This document shows, piece after piece, positions 55,566 to 63,351 of a stretch of 64,000 nt of DNA; position 1 is the stretch's first letter, and each line of letters starts with the position of its first letter. The stretch is from Paraburkholderia fynbosensis (GTDB lineage Bacteria; Pseudomonadota; Gammaproteobacteria; Burkholderiales; Burkholderiaceae), in NCBI RefSeq assembly GCF_902859935.1, contig NZ_CADIKI010000017.1:1-64000 (forward strand). The letters run 5' to 3'. The notes below the pieces were generated by a model, which was not told the DNA's origin, made no database searches, and worked only from the letters and a program-made list of their open reading frames with translations. A program made the translations under genes and the position numbers.

Positions 55566-57407
55566 ATGAAATTGTCCTTCGTGAAGCTGTTTTCAAAGCG
55601 CCCGGCTCGCGCATCCCGCGTGCCGCACGCCGTGTCCGCTCGCCGGATGCTCGGCGCCGCCGCGCTTGCCGTCTGGGCGCTGGCCGCCGTGCCCGCGCAC
55701 GCGCAGGACCCGTCGGCGGATCCGGACGATACCTCCGTCACTTTGGAGGACCCGCTTGGCCCGGCATCGGCGGAAGACCAGAAATCGTTGCCCGCCGTGC
55801 CGCTGTCGAGCCAGATCGTATTTCAGGTGCTCGCGGCCGAAGTCGCGCTGCAGCGCGACCAGCCGGCGCCCGCCTACCAGACCTACCTCGCCCTCGCGCG
55901 CGACACGCACGACCCGCGCATGGCGCAGCGCGCCACCGAGATCGCGCTGGCCGCGCAAAGCCCGTCGGACGCGTTGGCCGCCGCGCAATTGTGGCAGCAG
56001 TATGCGCCGAATTCGGAGCGCGCCGCGCAACTCGACGCGTCGCTGCTCGTGCTGTCGGGCAAACCTGACGAGGCAGCGCCAATTCTCGCTGGCGAACTCG
56101 CGAAAGTGCCCGCGGACAATCGCGGCAGCGCGATTCTCGCGTTGCAGCTGCTGCTATCGCGCGGCCCGAACCGGATCGGCGGCCTGCACGTGCTGCAGGA
56201 TCTGCTGAAGAACGACATGAACCGCCCGGAAGCGCAACTGGCGATCGCGCGCCAGCAGCTCCTGTCGGACGACGCGCCAGGCGCGCGCAAATCGCTCGAA
56301 CAGGCGCTGACGCTGAAGCCCGACTACCTGCCGGCGGCGCTGCTGCTGTCGCAGATGGGCCCGGAAGAGCGCGCGGAAGGCATCGCGTCGCTTGAAAAAT
56401 ACGTGCAGCAGAATCCGAAATCGCATGACGCGCGTCTCGCGCTCGCGCAGTTGTATCTCGCGAGCGACCGTCTGGACGACGCGCAGAAGCAGTTCGAGAT
56501 CATGCACAAGGCCAACCCGAACGACCTCACGCCGCTGATGGCGCTCGGACTGATCAAGATCCAGCAGAAGAATTTCAACGAGGCGCAGACGTATCTGACC
56601 CAGTACGCGCAACTGGCCGAAAAGACGCCGGGCGCCGATGCGGGCCAGGCGTACATCTACCTGGCGCAATTGGCGCTCGAGCAAAAGAACGAAGCGGCGG
56701 CGAGCGACTGGCTCAACAAGATCTCGCCGTCGAGCCAGCAATATATGGCCGCGCAGATTACGCGCGCGCAACTGCTGGCGAAGCAGGGTAAGACTGACGA
56801 CGCGCGCAAGCTGCTGGCCAATCTGCAGGTGTCCGATCCGCGCGACCTGGCGTTGATCTCCCGCACCGACGCGGCGATCCTGTTCGACGCGAAGCGCTAC
56901 CCGGAAGCGGAATCGCGCCTGCAACAAGCCACGGCGGCCTTCCCGAACGACCCCGATCTCACTTACGACTACGCGATGGCCGCCGAAAAGACCGGCCATT
57001 ACGACGTGATGGAAGCGCAGTTGCGCAAGCTCATCCAGACGCAGCCCGACAATCCGCAGGCGTACAACGCGCTCGGCTATTCGCTGGCCGATCGCAACCA
57101 GCGCCTACCGGAAGCGGACAAACTGGTCGAGAAAGCATCGGCGCTGGCGCCGAACGACGCGTTCATCATGGATAGCGTGGGCTGGGTCAAATTCCGGATG
57201 GGCGATACGTCGGATGCGATCAAGCTGCTGCGCAAAGCCTACGACCTCCAGCCGAACGCCGAAATCGGCGCGCACCTCGGCGAAGTGCTGTGGAAAAGCG
57301 GCCAGCAGGATCAGGCTCGCGCCGCCTTCCGCGAGGCGCGCAAGCTCGAACCGGACAACGAAACGCTTGTCAAAACGCTCCAACGTCTTCAGGTAAACGA
57401 TCTTTGA
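55566..57407 (+). CDS. Exported tetratricopeptide-repeat protein
   Basis: A 613-residue protein with an N-terminal export signal (about residues 28-48, AALAVWALAAVPAHA) followed by many TPR motifs across most of its length. For example ALTLKPDYLPAALLLSQMG, LIQTQPDNPQAYNALGYSLADRNQRLPEADKLVEKA and LEPDNETLVKTLQRL are repeat segments. It probably acts as a periplasmic or outer-membrane-associated scaffold. Its stop overlaps the lolB start by one base (TGATG), so it is likely made with LolB and may serve lipoprotein or envelope biogenesis. TACAAT at 55535-55540 is a candidate -10. No enzymatic motif is present. Confidence 0.85.
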   Translation: MKLSFVKLFSKRPARASRVPHAVSARRMLGAAALAVWALAAVPAHAQDPSADPDDTSVTLEDPLGPASAEDQKSLPAVPLSSQIVFQVLAAEVALQRDQPAPAYQTYLALARDTHDPRMAQRATEIALAAQSPSDALAAAQLWQQYAPNSERAAQLDASLLVLSGKPDEAAPILAGELAKVPADNRGSAILALQLLLSRGPNRIGGLHVLQDLLKNDMNRPEAQLAIARQQLLSDDAPGARKSLEQALTLKPDYLPAALLLSQMGPEERAEGIASLEKYVQQNPKSHDARLALAQLYLASDRLDDAQKQFEIMHKANPNDLTPLMALGLIKIQQKNFNEAQTYLTQYAQLAEKTPGADAGQAYIYLAQLALEQKNEAAASDWLNKISPSSQQYMAAQITRAQLLAKQGKTDDARKLLANLQVSDPRDLALISRTDAAILFDAKRYPEAESRLQQATAAFPNDPDLTYDYAMAAEKTGHYDVMEAQLRKLIQTQPDNPQAYNALGYSLADRNQRLPEADKLVEKASALAPNDAFIMDSVGWVKFRMGDTSDAIKLLRKAYDLQPNAEIGAHLGEVLWKSGQQDQARAAFREARKLEPDNETLVKTLQRLQVNDL

Positions 57408-58039
57408 TGCGTCTTTCCCGTCTGATTTCCTTTCCCCGGGCGCCTCGCGGCGCGGCGCTCGGATTCGCTGCGGCAGCGGTTGTCGCGTTGGCCGGCTGTG
57501 CGTCGGTGAAACCGCAGGGGCCGTCCACGTCGAATGCCGCCACTTCGGTCACCGCGCAGACGAGCCGCGCTTACCAGGGCCGCTTCGCGATCCAGTACAA
57601 CGATCAGAACGGCCAGCAGCGCAACGCTTACGGCAACTTCTCCTGGCAGGAAACGGGCGACACCGTAACGCTGCAATTGCGCAACCCGCTTGGCCAGACG
57701 CTCGCGATCGTCACGTCGTCGCCATCCGCGGCCACGCTTGAATTGCCGAACCGCCAGCCCCTGACCGCGGACAACGTGTCCACGCTGATGCAGAATGCGC
57801 TCGGTTTCGCCCTGCCTGTCGAGGGTCTGCGTTATTGGCTGCAACCGTCGCCCGCGCCTACTTCGCGCGCCAAGACAGAGAACGACCCGGAGCAACCGTC
57901 GCGTCTGAAGCAGATCACGCAGGATGGCTGGACCGTCGACTACCTTGCGTATGCCGACGCGCCCGCCACCGGCGTAAAGCGCCTCAACCTGAGCCGTTCA
58001 GAGCCGCCGCTTGACATCAAGCTCGTGCTGGATCAGTAA
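57407..58039 (+). CDS. lolB: Outer-membrane lipoprotein receptor LolB
   Basis: A 210-residue lipoprotein. The signal peptide ends in the lipobox VVALAGC, so the mature N-terminus would be the lipidated cysteine at about residue 29. The LolB fold follows, with YQGRFAIQYND, FSWQETGDTVTLQLRNPLGQTLAIV and PVEGLRYWLQ typical of the family. It accepts lipoproteins from LolA at the outer membrane. It overlaps the TPR gene by one base and is followed by ispE after 62 bases, the usual lolB-ispE-prs order. Confidence 0.94.
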   Translation: MRLSRLISFPRAPRGAALGFAAAAVVALAGCASVKPQGPSTSNAATSVTAQTSRAYQGRFAIQYNDQNGQQRNAYGNFSWQETGDTVTLQLRNPLGQTLAIVTSSPSAATLELPNRQPLTADNVSTLMQNALGFALPVEGLRYWLQPSPAPTSRAKTENDPEQPSRLKQITQDGWTVDYLAYADAPATGVKRLNLSRSEPPLDIKLVLDQ

Positions 58040-58101
58040 TCCGCGTCTGTTCGCAACCTTGCCGCTTCTTCGGCGCCGCTTGGCGCATGTAGCCTCGACT
58101 C

Positions 58102-58983
58102 ATGATTGAAACGACCGATTCGCTGCGCGATTGCCTCGCGCCAGCGAAACTCAACCTCTTCCTGCACATCACCGGCCGCCGGCCGGATGGTTATCACACA
58201 CTGCAAACTGTTTTCCAGTTGCTCGACTGGGGCGACACGCTGCACTTCAAGCGACGCGACGACGGGCGCATCACGCGCAGCACCGAGATCGCGGACGTGC
58301 CGCCTGAGCATGACCTGACCGTGCGCGCCGCTACTTTGCTCAAGGTGCATACGGGCTCGTCCGAGGGTGTCGACATCCAGATTGACAAGCGCCTGCCGAT
58401 GGGCGCCGGCCTCGGCGGTGGCAGCTCCGACGCGGCGACGACGCTGCTCGCGTTGAACCGTCTGTGGAAGCTCGACTTGCCGCGTCTGGAATTGCAGGCA
58501 TTGGCATTGAAGCTGGGCGCTGACGTGCCGTTTTTTGTTTTCGGACAAAATGCGTTCGCAGAGGGTGTCGGTGAAGCTTTAGACGTTGTACAATTGCCGC
58601 CGCGCCACTTCTTGGTGGTGACGCCGAGGGTGCAGGTTCCGACTTCAGCGATTTTTTCCGAAAAAGCGTTGACAAGAGATTCAAAGCCCCTCATAATTAC
58701 GGACTTTCCTGCAGAACTTAGCTGCAATACTGAATGGCCGGAAAGTTTTGGCCGTAATGACATGCAGCGGGTTGTCGTAGAAAAGTACGCGGAAGTAGCG
58801 CAAGTGCTGCGATGGTTTGAAAGCGTCGCGCCAGCGCGGATGTCTGGATCAGGTGCAAGTGTCTTTGCAGCGTTCCGTAGTAAAGCTGAAGCAGAAGCGG
58901 TGCAAGCCAGGCTGCCAGCCGAATGGAACAGCGCAGTGGCCGCCGGTCTGGATCAACATCCACTCTTTGCTTTCGCGTCATAA
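58102..58983 (+). CDS. ispE: 4-diphosphocytidyl-2-C-methyl-D-erythritol kinase
   Basis: A 293-residue GHMP kinase of the MEP isoprenoid pathway that phosphorylates CDP-methylerythritol. The N-terminal substrate motif is CLAPAKLNLFLHITGRRPDGYH with the catalytic lysine, and the ATP-binding motif is PMGAGLGGGSSDAATTLLALN. A third GHMP motif ARMSGSGASVFAAF is near the C-terminus. Codon use becomes noticeably more AT-rich after about 58540, where a promoter-like sequence lies within the coding region. tRNA-Gln and prs follow. Confidence 0.96.
   Translation: MIETTDSLRDCLAPAKLNLFLHITGRRPDGYHTLQTVFQLLDWGDTLHFKRRDDGRITRSTEIADVPPEHDLTVRAATLLKVHTGSSEGVDIQIDKRLPMGAGLGGGSSDAATTLLALNRLWKLDLPRLELQALALKLGADVPFFVFGQNAFAEGVGEALDVVQLPPRHFLVVTPRVQVPTSAIFSEKALTRDSKPLIITDFPAELSCNTEWPESFGRNDMQRVVVEKYAEVAQVLRWFESVAPARMSGSGASVFAAFRSKAEAEAVQARLPAEWNSAVAAGLDQHPLFAFAS
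58669..58697 (+). promoter_or_regulatory. Sigma-70 promoter inside ispE
   Basis: TTGACA (58669-58674), exactly 17 bases, then CATAAT (58692-58697): a perfect -35 and five of six -10 positions. Predicted transcription start is near 58704, about 330 bases upstream of tRNA-Gln and 455 upstream of prs. Confidence 0.7.
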
Positions 58984-59034
58984 GTTTTGCATCGTCGAAC
59001 GAAACTCCACGTTCGGCGGAGCTCAGAGTTAGTG

Positions 59035-59112
59035 TAGGGGAGTCGCCAAGCTGGTTAAGGCACCGGATTTTGATTCCGGCATGCAAAGGTTCGAATCCTT
59101 TCTCCCCTGCCA
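59035..59112 (+). tRNA. tRNA-Gln (anticodon UUG)
   Basis: A 78-base cloverleaf including an encoded CCA end. The acceptor stem TAGGGGA (59035-59041) pairs with TCCCCTG (59103-59109), with a T-G first pair. The anticodon stem CCGGA/TCCGG (59063-59067 and 59075-59079) encloses the loop TTTTGAT with anticodon TTG at 59070-59072. The T-arm contains GGTTCGAATCC. It lies between ispE and prs on the same strand and probably shares their transcript or the promoter within ispE. Confidence 0.97.
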
Positions 59113-59159
59113 AAAATTTCTCGCATTTCCCCTCGCCCCCAGCCTGAAGCAGGTGCATG

Positions 59160-60116
59160 ATGAGCAGCCATGACGGCCTGATGGTTTTTACTGGCAACGC
59201 GAATCCCGCGCTTGCACAGGAAGTCGTCAAAATCCTCGGTATTCCCCTCGGCAAAGCAATGGTTAGCCGTTTCTCGGACGGTGAAATCCAGGTCGAGATT
59301 CAGGAAAACGTGCGTGGCAAGGACGTCTTCGTCCTGCAATCCACGTGCGCGCCGGCGAATGACAACCTGATGGAACTAATGATCATGGTCGATGCGCTCA
59401 AGCGCGCATCCGCTGGCCGGATCACCGCTGCCATCCCCTACTTCGGTTATGCCCGTCAAGATCGTCGCCCGCGTTCCGCGCGCGTCGCCATTTCGGCGAA
59501 GATCGTGGCGAACATGCTGGAAATCGCGGGCGTCGAGCGGATCATCACGATGGATCTGCACGCTGACCAGATTCAGGGCTTCTTCGACATCCCGGTCGAC
59601 AATATCTACGCTACGCCCGTGCTGCTCGGCGATCTGCGCAAGCAGAACTATGAGAACCTGCTGGTCGTTTCGCCGGACGTCGGCGGCGTGGTGCGCGCCC
59701 GTGCATTGGCGAAGCAGCTCAATTGCGATCTCGCGATCATCGACAAGCGTCGTCCGAAGGCGAACGTCGCCGAAGTGATGAACATCATCGGTGAGGTCGA
59801 AGGCCGTACCTGCGTGATCATGGACGACATGGTCGACACCGCTGGCACGCTCTGCAAAGCAGCACAGGTTTTGAAGGAACGCGGCGCAAAGCAGGTGTTC
59901 GCTTACGCTACCCACCCGGTTCTGTCGGGCGGTGCAGGCGAGCGTATCGCGGCTTCCGCGCTCGACGAACTCGTTGTCACGGACACGATCCCGCTCGGCG
60001 AAGAAGCCCGCTCGTGCGCAAAGATCCGTTCGTTGACCAGCGCCGGCCTGCTTGCCGAAACGTTCTCGCGCATTCGTCGCGGCGATTCGGTCATGTCGCT
60101 GTTCGCCGAAAGTTAA
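59160..60116 (+). CDS. prs: Ribose-phosphate pyrophosphokinase
   Basis: A 318-residue class I PRPP synthetase that makes PRPP from ribose 5-phosphate and ATP for nucleotide, histidine and tryptophan synthesis. Visible motifs are RFSDGEIQVEIQENVRGKDV, YFGYARQDRR, MDLHADQIQGFFDIPVDN and the PRPP loop CVIMDDMVDTAGTL. Two adjacent ATGs are possible (59157 and 59160); the family starts MSSHDGLMVF, hence 59160. It follows tRNA-Gln by 47 bases and is separated from rplY by a structured 164-base spacer. Confidence 0.97.
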   Translation: MSSHDGLMVFTGNANPALAQEVVKILGIPLGKAMVSRFSDGEIQVEIQENVRGKDVFVLQSTCAPANDNLMELMIMVDALKRASAGRITAAIPYFGYARQDRRPRSARVAISAKIVANMLEIAGVERIITMDLHADQIQGFFDIPVDNIYATPVLLGDLRKQNYENLLVVSPDVGGVVRARALAKQLNCDLAIIDKRRPKANVAEVMNIIGEVEGRTCVIMDDMVDTAGTLCKAAQVLKERGAKQVFAYATHPVLSGGAGERIAASALDELVVTDTIPLGEEARSCAKIRSLTSAGLLAETFSRIRRGDSVMSLFAES

Positions 60117-60128
60117 GTATTTGCGAAG

Positions 60129-60165
60129 GCGCAGCGCATCGCTTCAGGCGGCGCGCTGCGCTTTT
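60129..60165 (+). terminator. Intrinsic terminator after prs
   Basis: GCGCAGCGC (60129-60137) pairs with GCGCTGCGC (60153-60161) and four Ts follow. It lies 12 bases after the prs stop. Confidence 0.65.
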
Positions 60166-60172
60166 GCACAAT

Positions 60173-60200
60173 CGGCACGAGCGAACGAAGGTTCGTGCCG
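60173..60200 (+). other. Middle hairpin of the prs-rplY spacer
   Basis: CGGCACGA (60173-60180) and TCGTGCCG (60193-60200) are perfect complements with a 12-base loop. The loop could instead pair as CGAAC with GTTCG, giving an alternative fold. No T-run follows. Confidence 0.6.
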
Positions 60201-60207
60201 CAGCTCT

Positions 60208-60244
60208 GGGGCCTCAGCCATATTGGCTTGGAGGCCCCGTTTTT
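60208..60244 (+). terminator. Terminator-like hairpin in the rplY leader
   Basis: GGGGCCTC (60208-60215) with AGCCA pairs to TGGCT and GAGGCCCC (60231-60238), making a stem of about 13 pairs. G and five Ts follow. It ends 36 bases before the rplY ATG, so it may be an attenuator rather than a plain terminator. Confidence 0.7.
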
Positions 60245-60280
60245 ACTGCCTGGTCGCGGGCAGTGCATTGGAGATTCAAC

Positions 60281-60901
60281 ATGAAAGTAGTCGCTTTCGA
60301 GCGTTCTTTGCAAGGTACGGGTGCGAGCCGCCGCCTGCGTAACTCGGGCAAGACCCCGGGCATCGTATATGGCGCTGGTGCTGAAACGCAATTGGTCGAA
60401 CTGGACCACAACGCGCTGTGGCACGCGCTGAAGAAAGAAGTTTTCCACTCGTCGATCCTCGACCTGGAAGTGGCAGGCAAGTCGCAACAGGTTCTGCTGC
60501 GCGACGTGCAATACCACCCGTTCCGTCAGCTCGTGCTGCACGTGGACTTCCAACGTGTCGACGCGACGAAGAAGCTGCATACCAAGGTGCCGCTGCACTT
60601 CATGAACCAGGAATCGAACCCGGCAGTGAAGCTGTCGAGCGCGGTGATCTCGCACGTTCTCAATGAACTGGAAGTCGAGTGCCTGCCGTCGGCACTGCCG
60701 GAATTCATCGAAGTCGACCTGGCGAAGATCGAAGCGGGTCAATCGGTTCACGCTAAGGACATCGCGCTGCCGGCAGGTGTGTCGCTGGTTGCTCACCTCG
60801 ACGCAGAAAACCCGGTGGTCGCCGCTGCAACGATCCCCGCTGGCGCAATCGCTGAAGGCGACGCCGCCGCTGCTGCTGAAGGCGAAACGCCGGCTGCTTA
60901 A
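60281..60901 (+). CDS. rplY: 50S ribosomal protein L25 (CTC form)
   Basis: A 206-residue long-form L25/general stress protein Ctc that binds 5S rRNA. The L25 domain (about 1-95) starts MKVVAFERSLQGTGASRRLRNSGKTPGIVYGAG, and a C-terminal TL5-type beta domain follows (about 96-185, PLHFMNQESNPAVKLSSAV and PEFIEVDLAKIEAGQSVHAKDI). An Ala/Glu-rich tail ends it. TTGGAG lies 8 bases before the ATG. It stands between a structured leader and a strong terminator, so it is probably controlled separately from prs. Confidence 0.96.
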   Translation: MKVVAFERSLQGTGASRRLRNSGKTPGIVYGAGAETQLVELDHNALWHALKKEVFHSSILDLEVAGKSQQVLLRDVQYHPFRQLVLHVDFQRVDATKKLHTKVPLHFMNQESNPAVKLSSAVISHVLNELEVECLPSALPEFIEVDLAKIEAGQSVHAKDIALPAGVSLVAHLDAENPVVAAATIPAGAIAEGDAAAAAEGETPAA

Positions 60902-60963
60902 GGACCTTTCGGGTTCTAGCCAAGCAATCCTCTCGATCCGTTTTCAATGAAACGGTCGATGTG

Positions 60964-60997
60964 ACCCGCCGAGGTTCGCCACGGCGGGTTTTTTTTC
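60964..60997 (+). terminator. Intrinsic terminator after rplY
   Basis: ACCCGCCG (60964-60971) pairs with CGGCGGGT (60982-60989), followed by eight further Ts. Confidence 0.9.
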
Positions 60998-61052
60998 GGT
61001 TTTTTTCGGCCCGGTCGAGTTCAGCTCCCTGGCCAGATGGACCTACGCAATC

Positions 61053-61655
61053 ATGATCAAGCTGATCGTCGGGCTCGGCAATCCGGGCGCCGAATACACC
61101 GCGACGCGCCACAACGCTGGCTTCTGGCTGGTCGATCAACTAGCGCGCGAAGCAGGCACGACGCTGCGCGACGAGCGGCGCTTCCACGGTTTCTACGCGA
61201 AAGCGCGGCTGCACGGCGAGGAAGTGCATCTGCTTCAACCCCAGACGTATATGAACCGCTCCGGCCAGTCGGTCGTGGCGGTCGCGCAGTTCTTCAAGAT
61301 TCTTCCCGACGAAATTCTGGTTGCGCACGACGAACTCGACATGCCGCCTGGCAGCGTCAAGCTGAAGCTCGGCGGCGGCAGCGGCGGCCATAATGGGTTG
61401 AAGGACATCACAGCGCATCTGTCATCGCAACAATACTGGCGACTGCGGATCGGTATCGGTCATCCACGCGATCTGATTCCTGAAAGCGCGCGTGCCGGCG
61501 CGAAGCCAGATGTCGCCAACTACGTGCTGAAGCCGCCGCGGCGGGAAGAGCAGGAGGAGATCGACGCATCGGTCGAGCGGGCGCTTGCCGTGATGCCGAA
61601 AATTATCGCAGGCGAGCTGGAGCGCGCGATGATGCAGTTGCATCGCAATCCTTGA
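61053..61655 (+). CDS. pth: Peptidyl-tRNA hydrolase
   Basis: A 200-residue Pth that recycles peptidyl-tRNA dropped from ribosomes. Catalytic and binding residues match the family: N10 in VGLGNPG, H20 in RHNAGFW, D92 in AHDELDMPPG and the GGHNGLKDI loop. Length is normal. It follows rplY by 151 bases after a terminator, so it has its own promoter. Downstream of it lies a repeat array and then hisC. Confidence 0.97.
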   Translation: MIKLIVGLGNPGAEYTATRHNAGFWLVDQLAREAGTTLRDERRFHGFYAKARLHGEEVHLLQPQTYMNRSGQSVVAVAQFFKILPDEILVAHDELDMPPGSVKLKLGGGSGGHNGLKDITAHLSSQQYWRLRIGIGHPRDLIPESARAGAKPDVANYVLKPPRREEQEEIDASVERALAVMPKIIAGELERAMMQLHRNP

Positions 61656-61712
61656 GCTGGCCCGCCTGCGGACGTATTGCTGTAGCGTTATCGCTCGCTA
61701 CTGCAACTAGCT

Positions 61713-61853
61713 GCATGGGATCGGAGTAAGCGCTAAAGCGCTAACTCTGGTCGACCGCCTTGCATGGGACCAGAGTAAGCGCTAAAGCGCTAACTCTGGT
61801 CGACCGCCTTGCATGGGACCAGAGTAAGCGCTAAAGCGCTAACTCTGGTCGAC
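61713..61853 (+). repeat. Three tandem 49-bp units, each with a 34-bp near-perfect palindrome
   Basis: Units start at 61713, 61762 and 61811 with a strict 49-base period. Palindromes occupy 61719-61752, 61768-61801 and 61817-61850. Each has outer arms GACCAGAGT/ACTCTGGTC and inner arms AGCGCT/AGCGCT. Copy 1 differs at two arm positions (GATCGGAGT), while copies 2 and 3 are identical. The array ends 6 bases before the hisC ribosome-binding site. Confidence 0.9.
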
Positions 61854-61866
61854 ACAGGAGAATTGC

Positions 61867-62946
61867 TTGAGCCGCTATTGGAGTGACATCGTTCATCGTC
61901 TGACGCCGTATGTGCCAGGCGAGCAGCCCGTGCTCGCGCGTCCCGTGAAGCTGAACACCAACGAGAATCCCTATCCGCCGTCGCCGCGCGTGCTCGATGC
62001 GATCCGTCGGGAGCTGGGCGACGCCGGTGAATCGCTGCGGCGCTATCCCGATCCGACCGCGCTCAAACTGCGCGAAACGGTGGCCGCCTACCATGGCATC
62101 CGCGCAGACCAGGTGTTCGCGGGCAACGGTTCGGATGAAGTGCTGGCGCTCACGTTCCGGGCATTGCTGAAGCACGACCAGCCGCTGCTGTTCCCGGACA
62201 TCACGTACAGCTTTTATCCGACCTACGCACGGCTCTTCGAAGTCGACTATCGGACCATCGCGCTCGACGACAGCTTCGCGATCAATGTCGACGACTACAC
62301 GGCGCCCAATGGCGGCGTGCTGTTCCCGAACCCGAATGCGCCAACCGGCCGCCCTCTGCCGCTCGCCGACATCGAGCGTCTGGTGGCAAGCAACACGGAA
62401 TCGGTCGTCGTAATCGACGAGGCTTACGTGGATTTCGGCGCGGAGTCGGCCATTGCGCTGATCGACCGCTATCCGAACCTGCTGGTCGTTCAGACGACCT
62501 CGAAGTCGCGCTCGCTGGCCGGCATGCGCGTAGGTTTCGCGTTCGGCAATCCGGCGCTGATCGACGCGCTGAACCGCGTGAAGGACAGCTTCAACTCCTA
62601 TCCGCTCGACCGCCTCGCGCAAGCCGCCGCCACCGCCGCGTACGAAGATGACGCGTGGTTCCGCGACACCTGCGCCAAGGTGATCGCGAGCCGCGAGCGG
62701 CTGGCGGCGGGACTGACGGCGCTTGGCTTCGAGGTCGTGCCATCAGCGGCCAATCTCCTGTTCGCGCGCCATGAAGGCTACGACGCGGCGACGCTCGTCT
62801 TGCAGCTGAGGGAAAAGGAGATTTTCGTGCGCCATTTCAAGGCGCCGCGAATCGACCAACATCTGCGGATTTCGGTCGGCACCGACGCCGAATGCGACAT
62901 TCTGCTGGTGGCGTTGCGCGATATCTTCAGCGCTTACGTCGGCTAG
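61867..62946 (+). CDS. hisC: Histidinol-phosphate aminotransferase
   Basis: A 359-residue fold-type I PLP aminotransferase of histidine synthesis. The PLP lysine is K213 in TTSKSRSLAGMRVGF; NENPYPPSP, GNGSDEVLAL, PNPNAPTGRPL and VVIDEAYVDF are typical HisC motifs. The start codon is TTG at 61867, supported by AGGAG six bases upstream; no better ATG exists. It is not next to other his genes, so it may be a second copy or act on an aromatic keto acid. Three palindromic repeats precede it. Confidence 0.93.
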   Translation: MSRYWSDIVHRLTPYVPGEQPVLARPVKLNTNENPYPPSPRVLDAIRRELGDAGESLRRYPDPTALKLRETVAAYHGIRADQVFAGNGSDEVLALTFRALLKHDQPLLFPDITYSFYPTYARLFEVDYRTIALDDSFAINVDDYTAPNGGVLFPNPNAPTGRPLPLADIERLVASNTESVVVIDEAYVDFGAESAIALIDRYPNLLVVQTTSKSRSLAGMRVGFAFGNPALIDALNRVKDSFNSYPLDRLAQAAATAAYEDDAWFRDTCAKVIASRERLAAGLTALGFEVVPSAANLLFARHEGYDAATLVLQLREKEIFVRHFKAPRIDQHLRISVGTDAECDILLVALRDIFSAYVG

Positions 62947-62981
62947 TCCGCGCACGACGAGAAAGCGCCGCGGCAAAAAGA

Positions 62982-63011
62982 AAAACGGCGAGGCCAAGGC
63001 CTCGCCGTTTT
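62982..63011. terminator. Bidirectional terminator between hisC and ferredoxin
   Basis: AAAACGGCGAGGCC (62982-62995) and GGCCTCGCCGTTTT (62998-63011) are perfect complements. The A/T ends provide T-runs on both strands, serving both convergent genes. Confidence 0.93.
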
Positions 63012-63030
63012 CTCATCCACATCGCGGATC

Positions 63031-63288
63031 TTATGCGCCCTTCGCGGCTTGCAGCGCGTGATACTTCGCCATCAAGCCCTCGGGCGTTTCCAGGTGGTCA
63101 GGATCGCGCGGAATGCACTCGACCGGGCACACCTGAATGCACTGCGGCTCGTCGAAATGGCCGACACACTCGGTGCATTTCTTCGGGTCGATCACGTAGA
63201 TTTCCGGGCCCATCGAGATCGCGTCGTTCGGGCACTCGGGCTCGCACACGTCGCAATTGATGCACTCGTCGGTAATCATCAAGGCCAT
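63031..63288 (-). CDS. YfhL-family 2[4Fe-4S] ferredoxin
   Basis: An 85-residue ferredoxin. The first cluster motif is C9-x2-C12-x2-C15-x3-C19P. The second is C38-x2-C41-x8-C50-x3-C54P, with the extended loop typical of YfhL/Allochromatium-type low-potential ferredoxins. A further cysteine, C58, lies in VECIP. The C-terminal 25 residues form a helical extension. It follows coaD by 63 bases on the same strand, a common coaD-fdx pairing. Redox partners are unknown. Confidence 0.95.
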   Translation of the reverse strand: MALMITDECINCDVCEPECPNDAISMGPEIYVIDPKKCTECVGHFDEPQCIQVCPVECIPRDPDHLETPEGLMAKYHALQAAKGA

Positions 63289-63351
63289 ACTTCTCTCACT
63301 TCACGCCGGCCGCAGCCGGCTCTGATCCGTCAAACCAACAGTTTACGCCGG

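Noticed and set aside
61713..61853. CRISPR array
   Set aside because: There are only three units. The 15-base sequences between palindromes are identical rather than unique spacers, and no cas genes are near.
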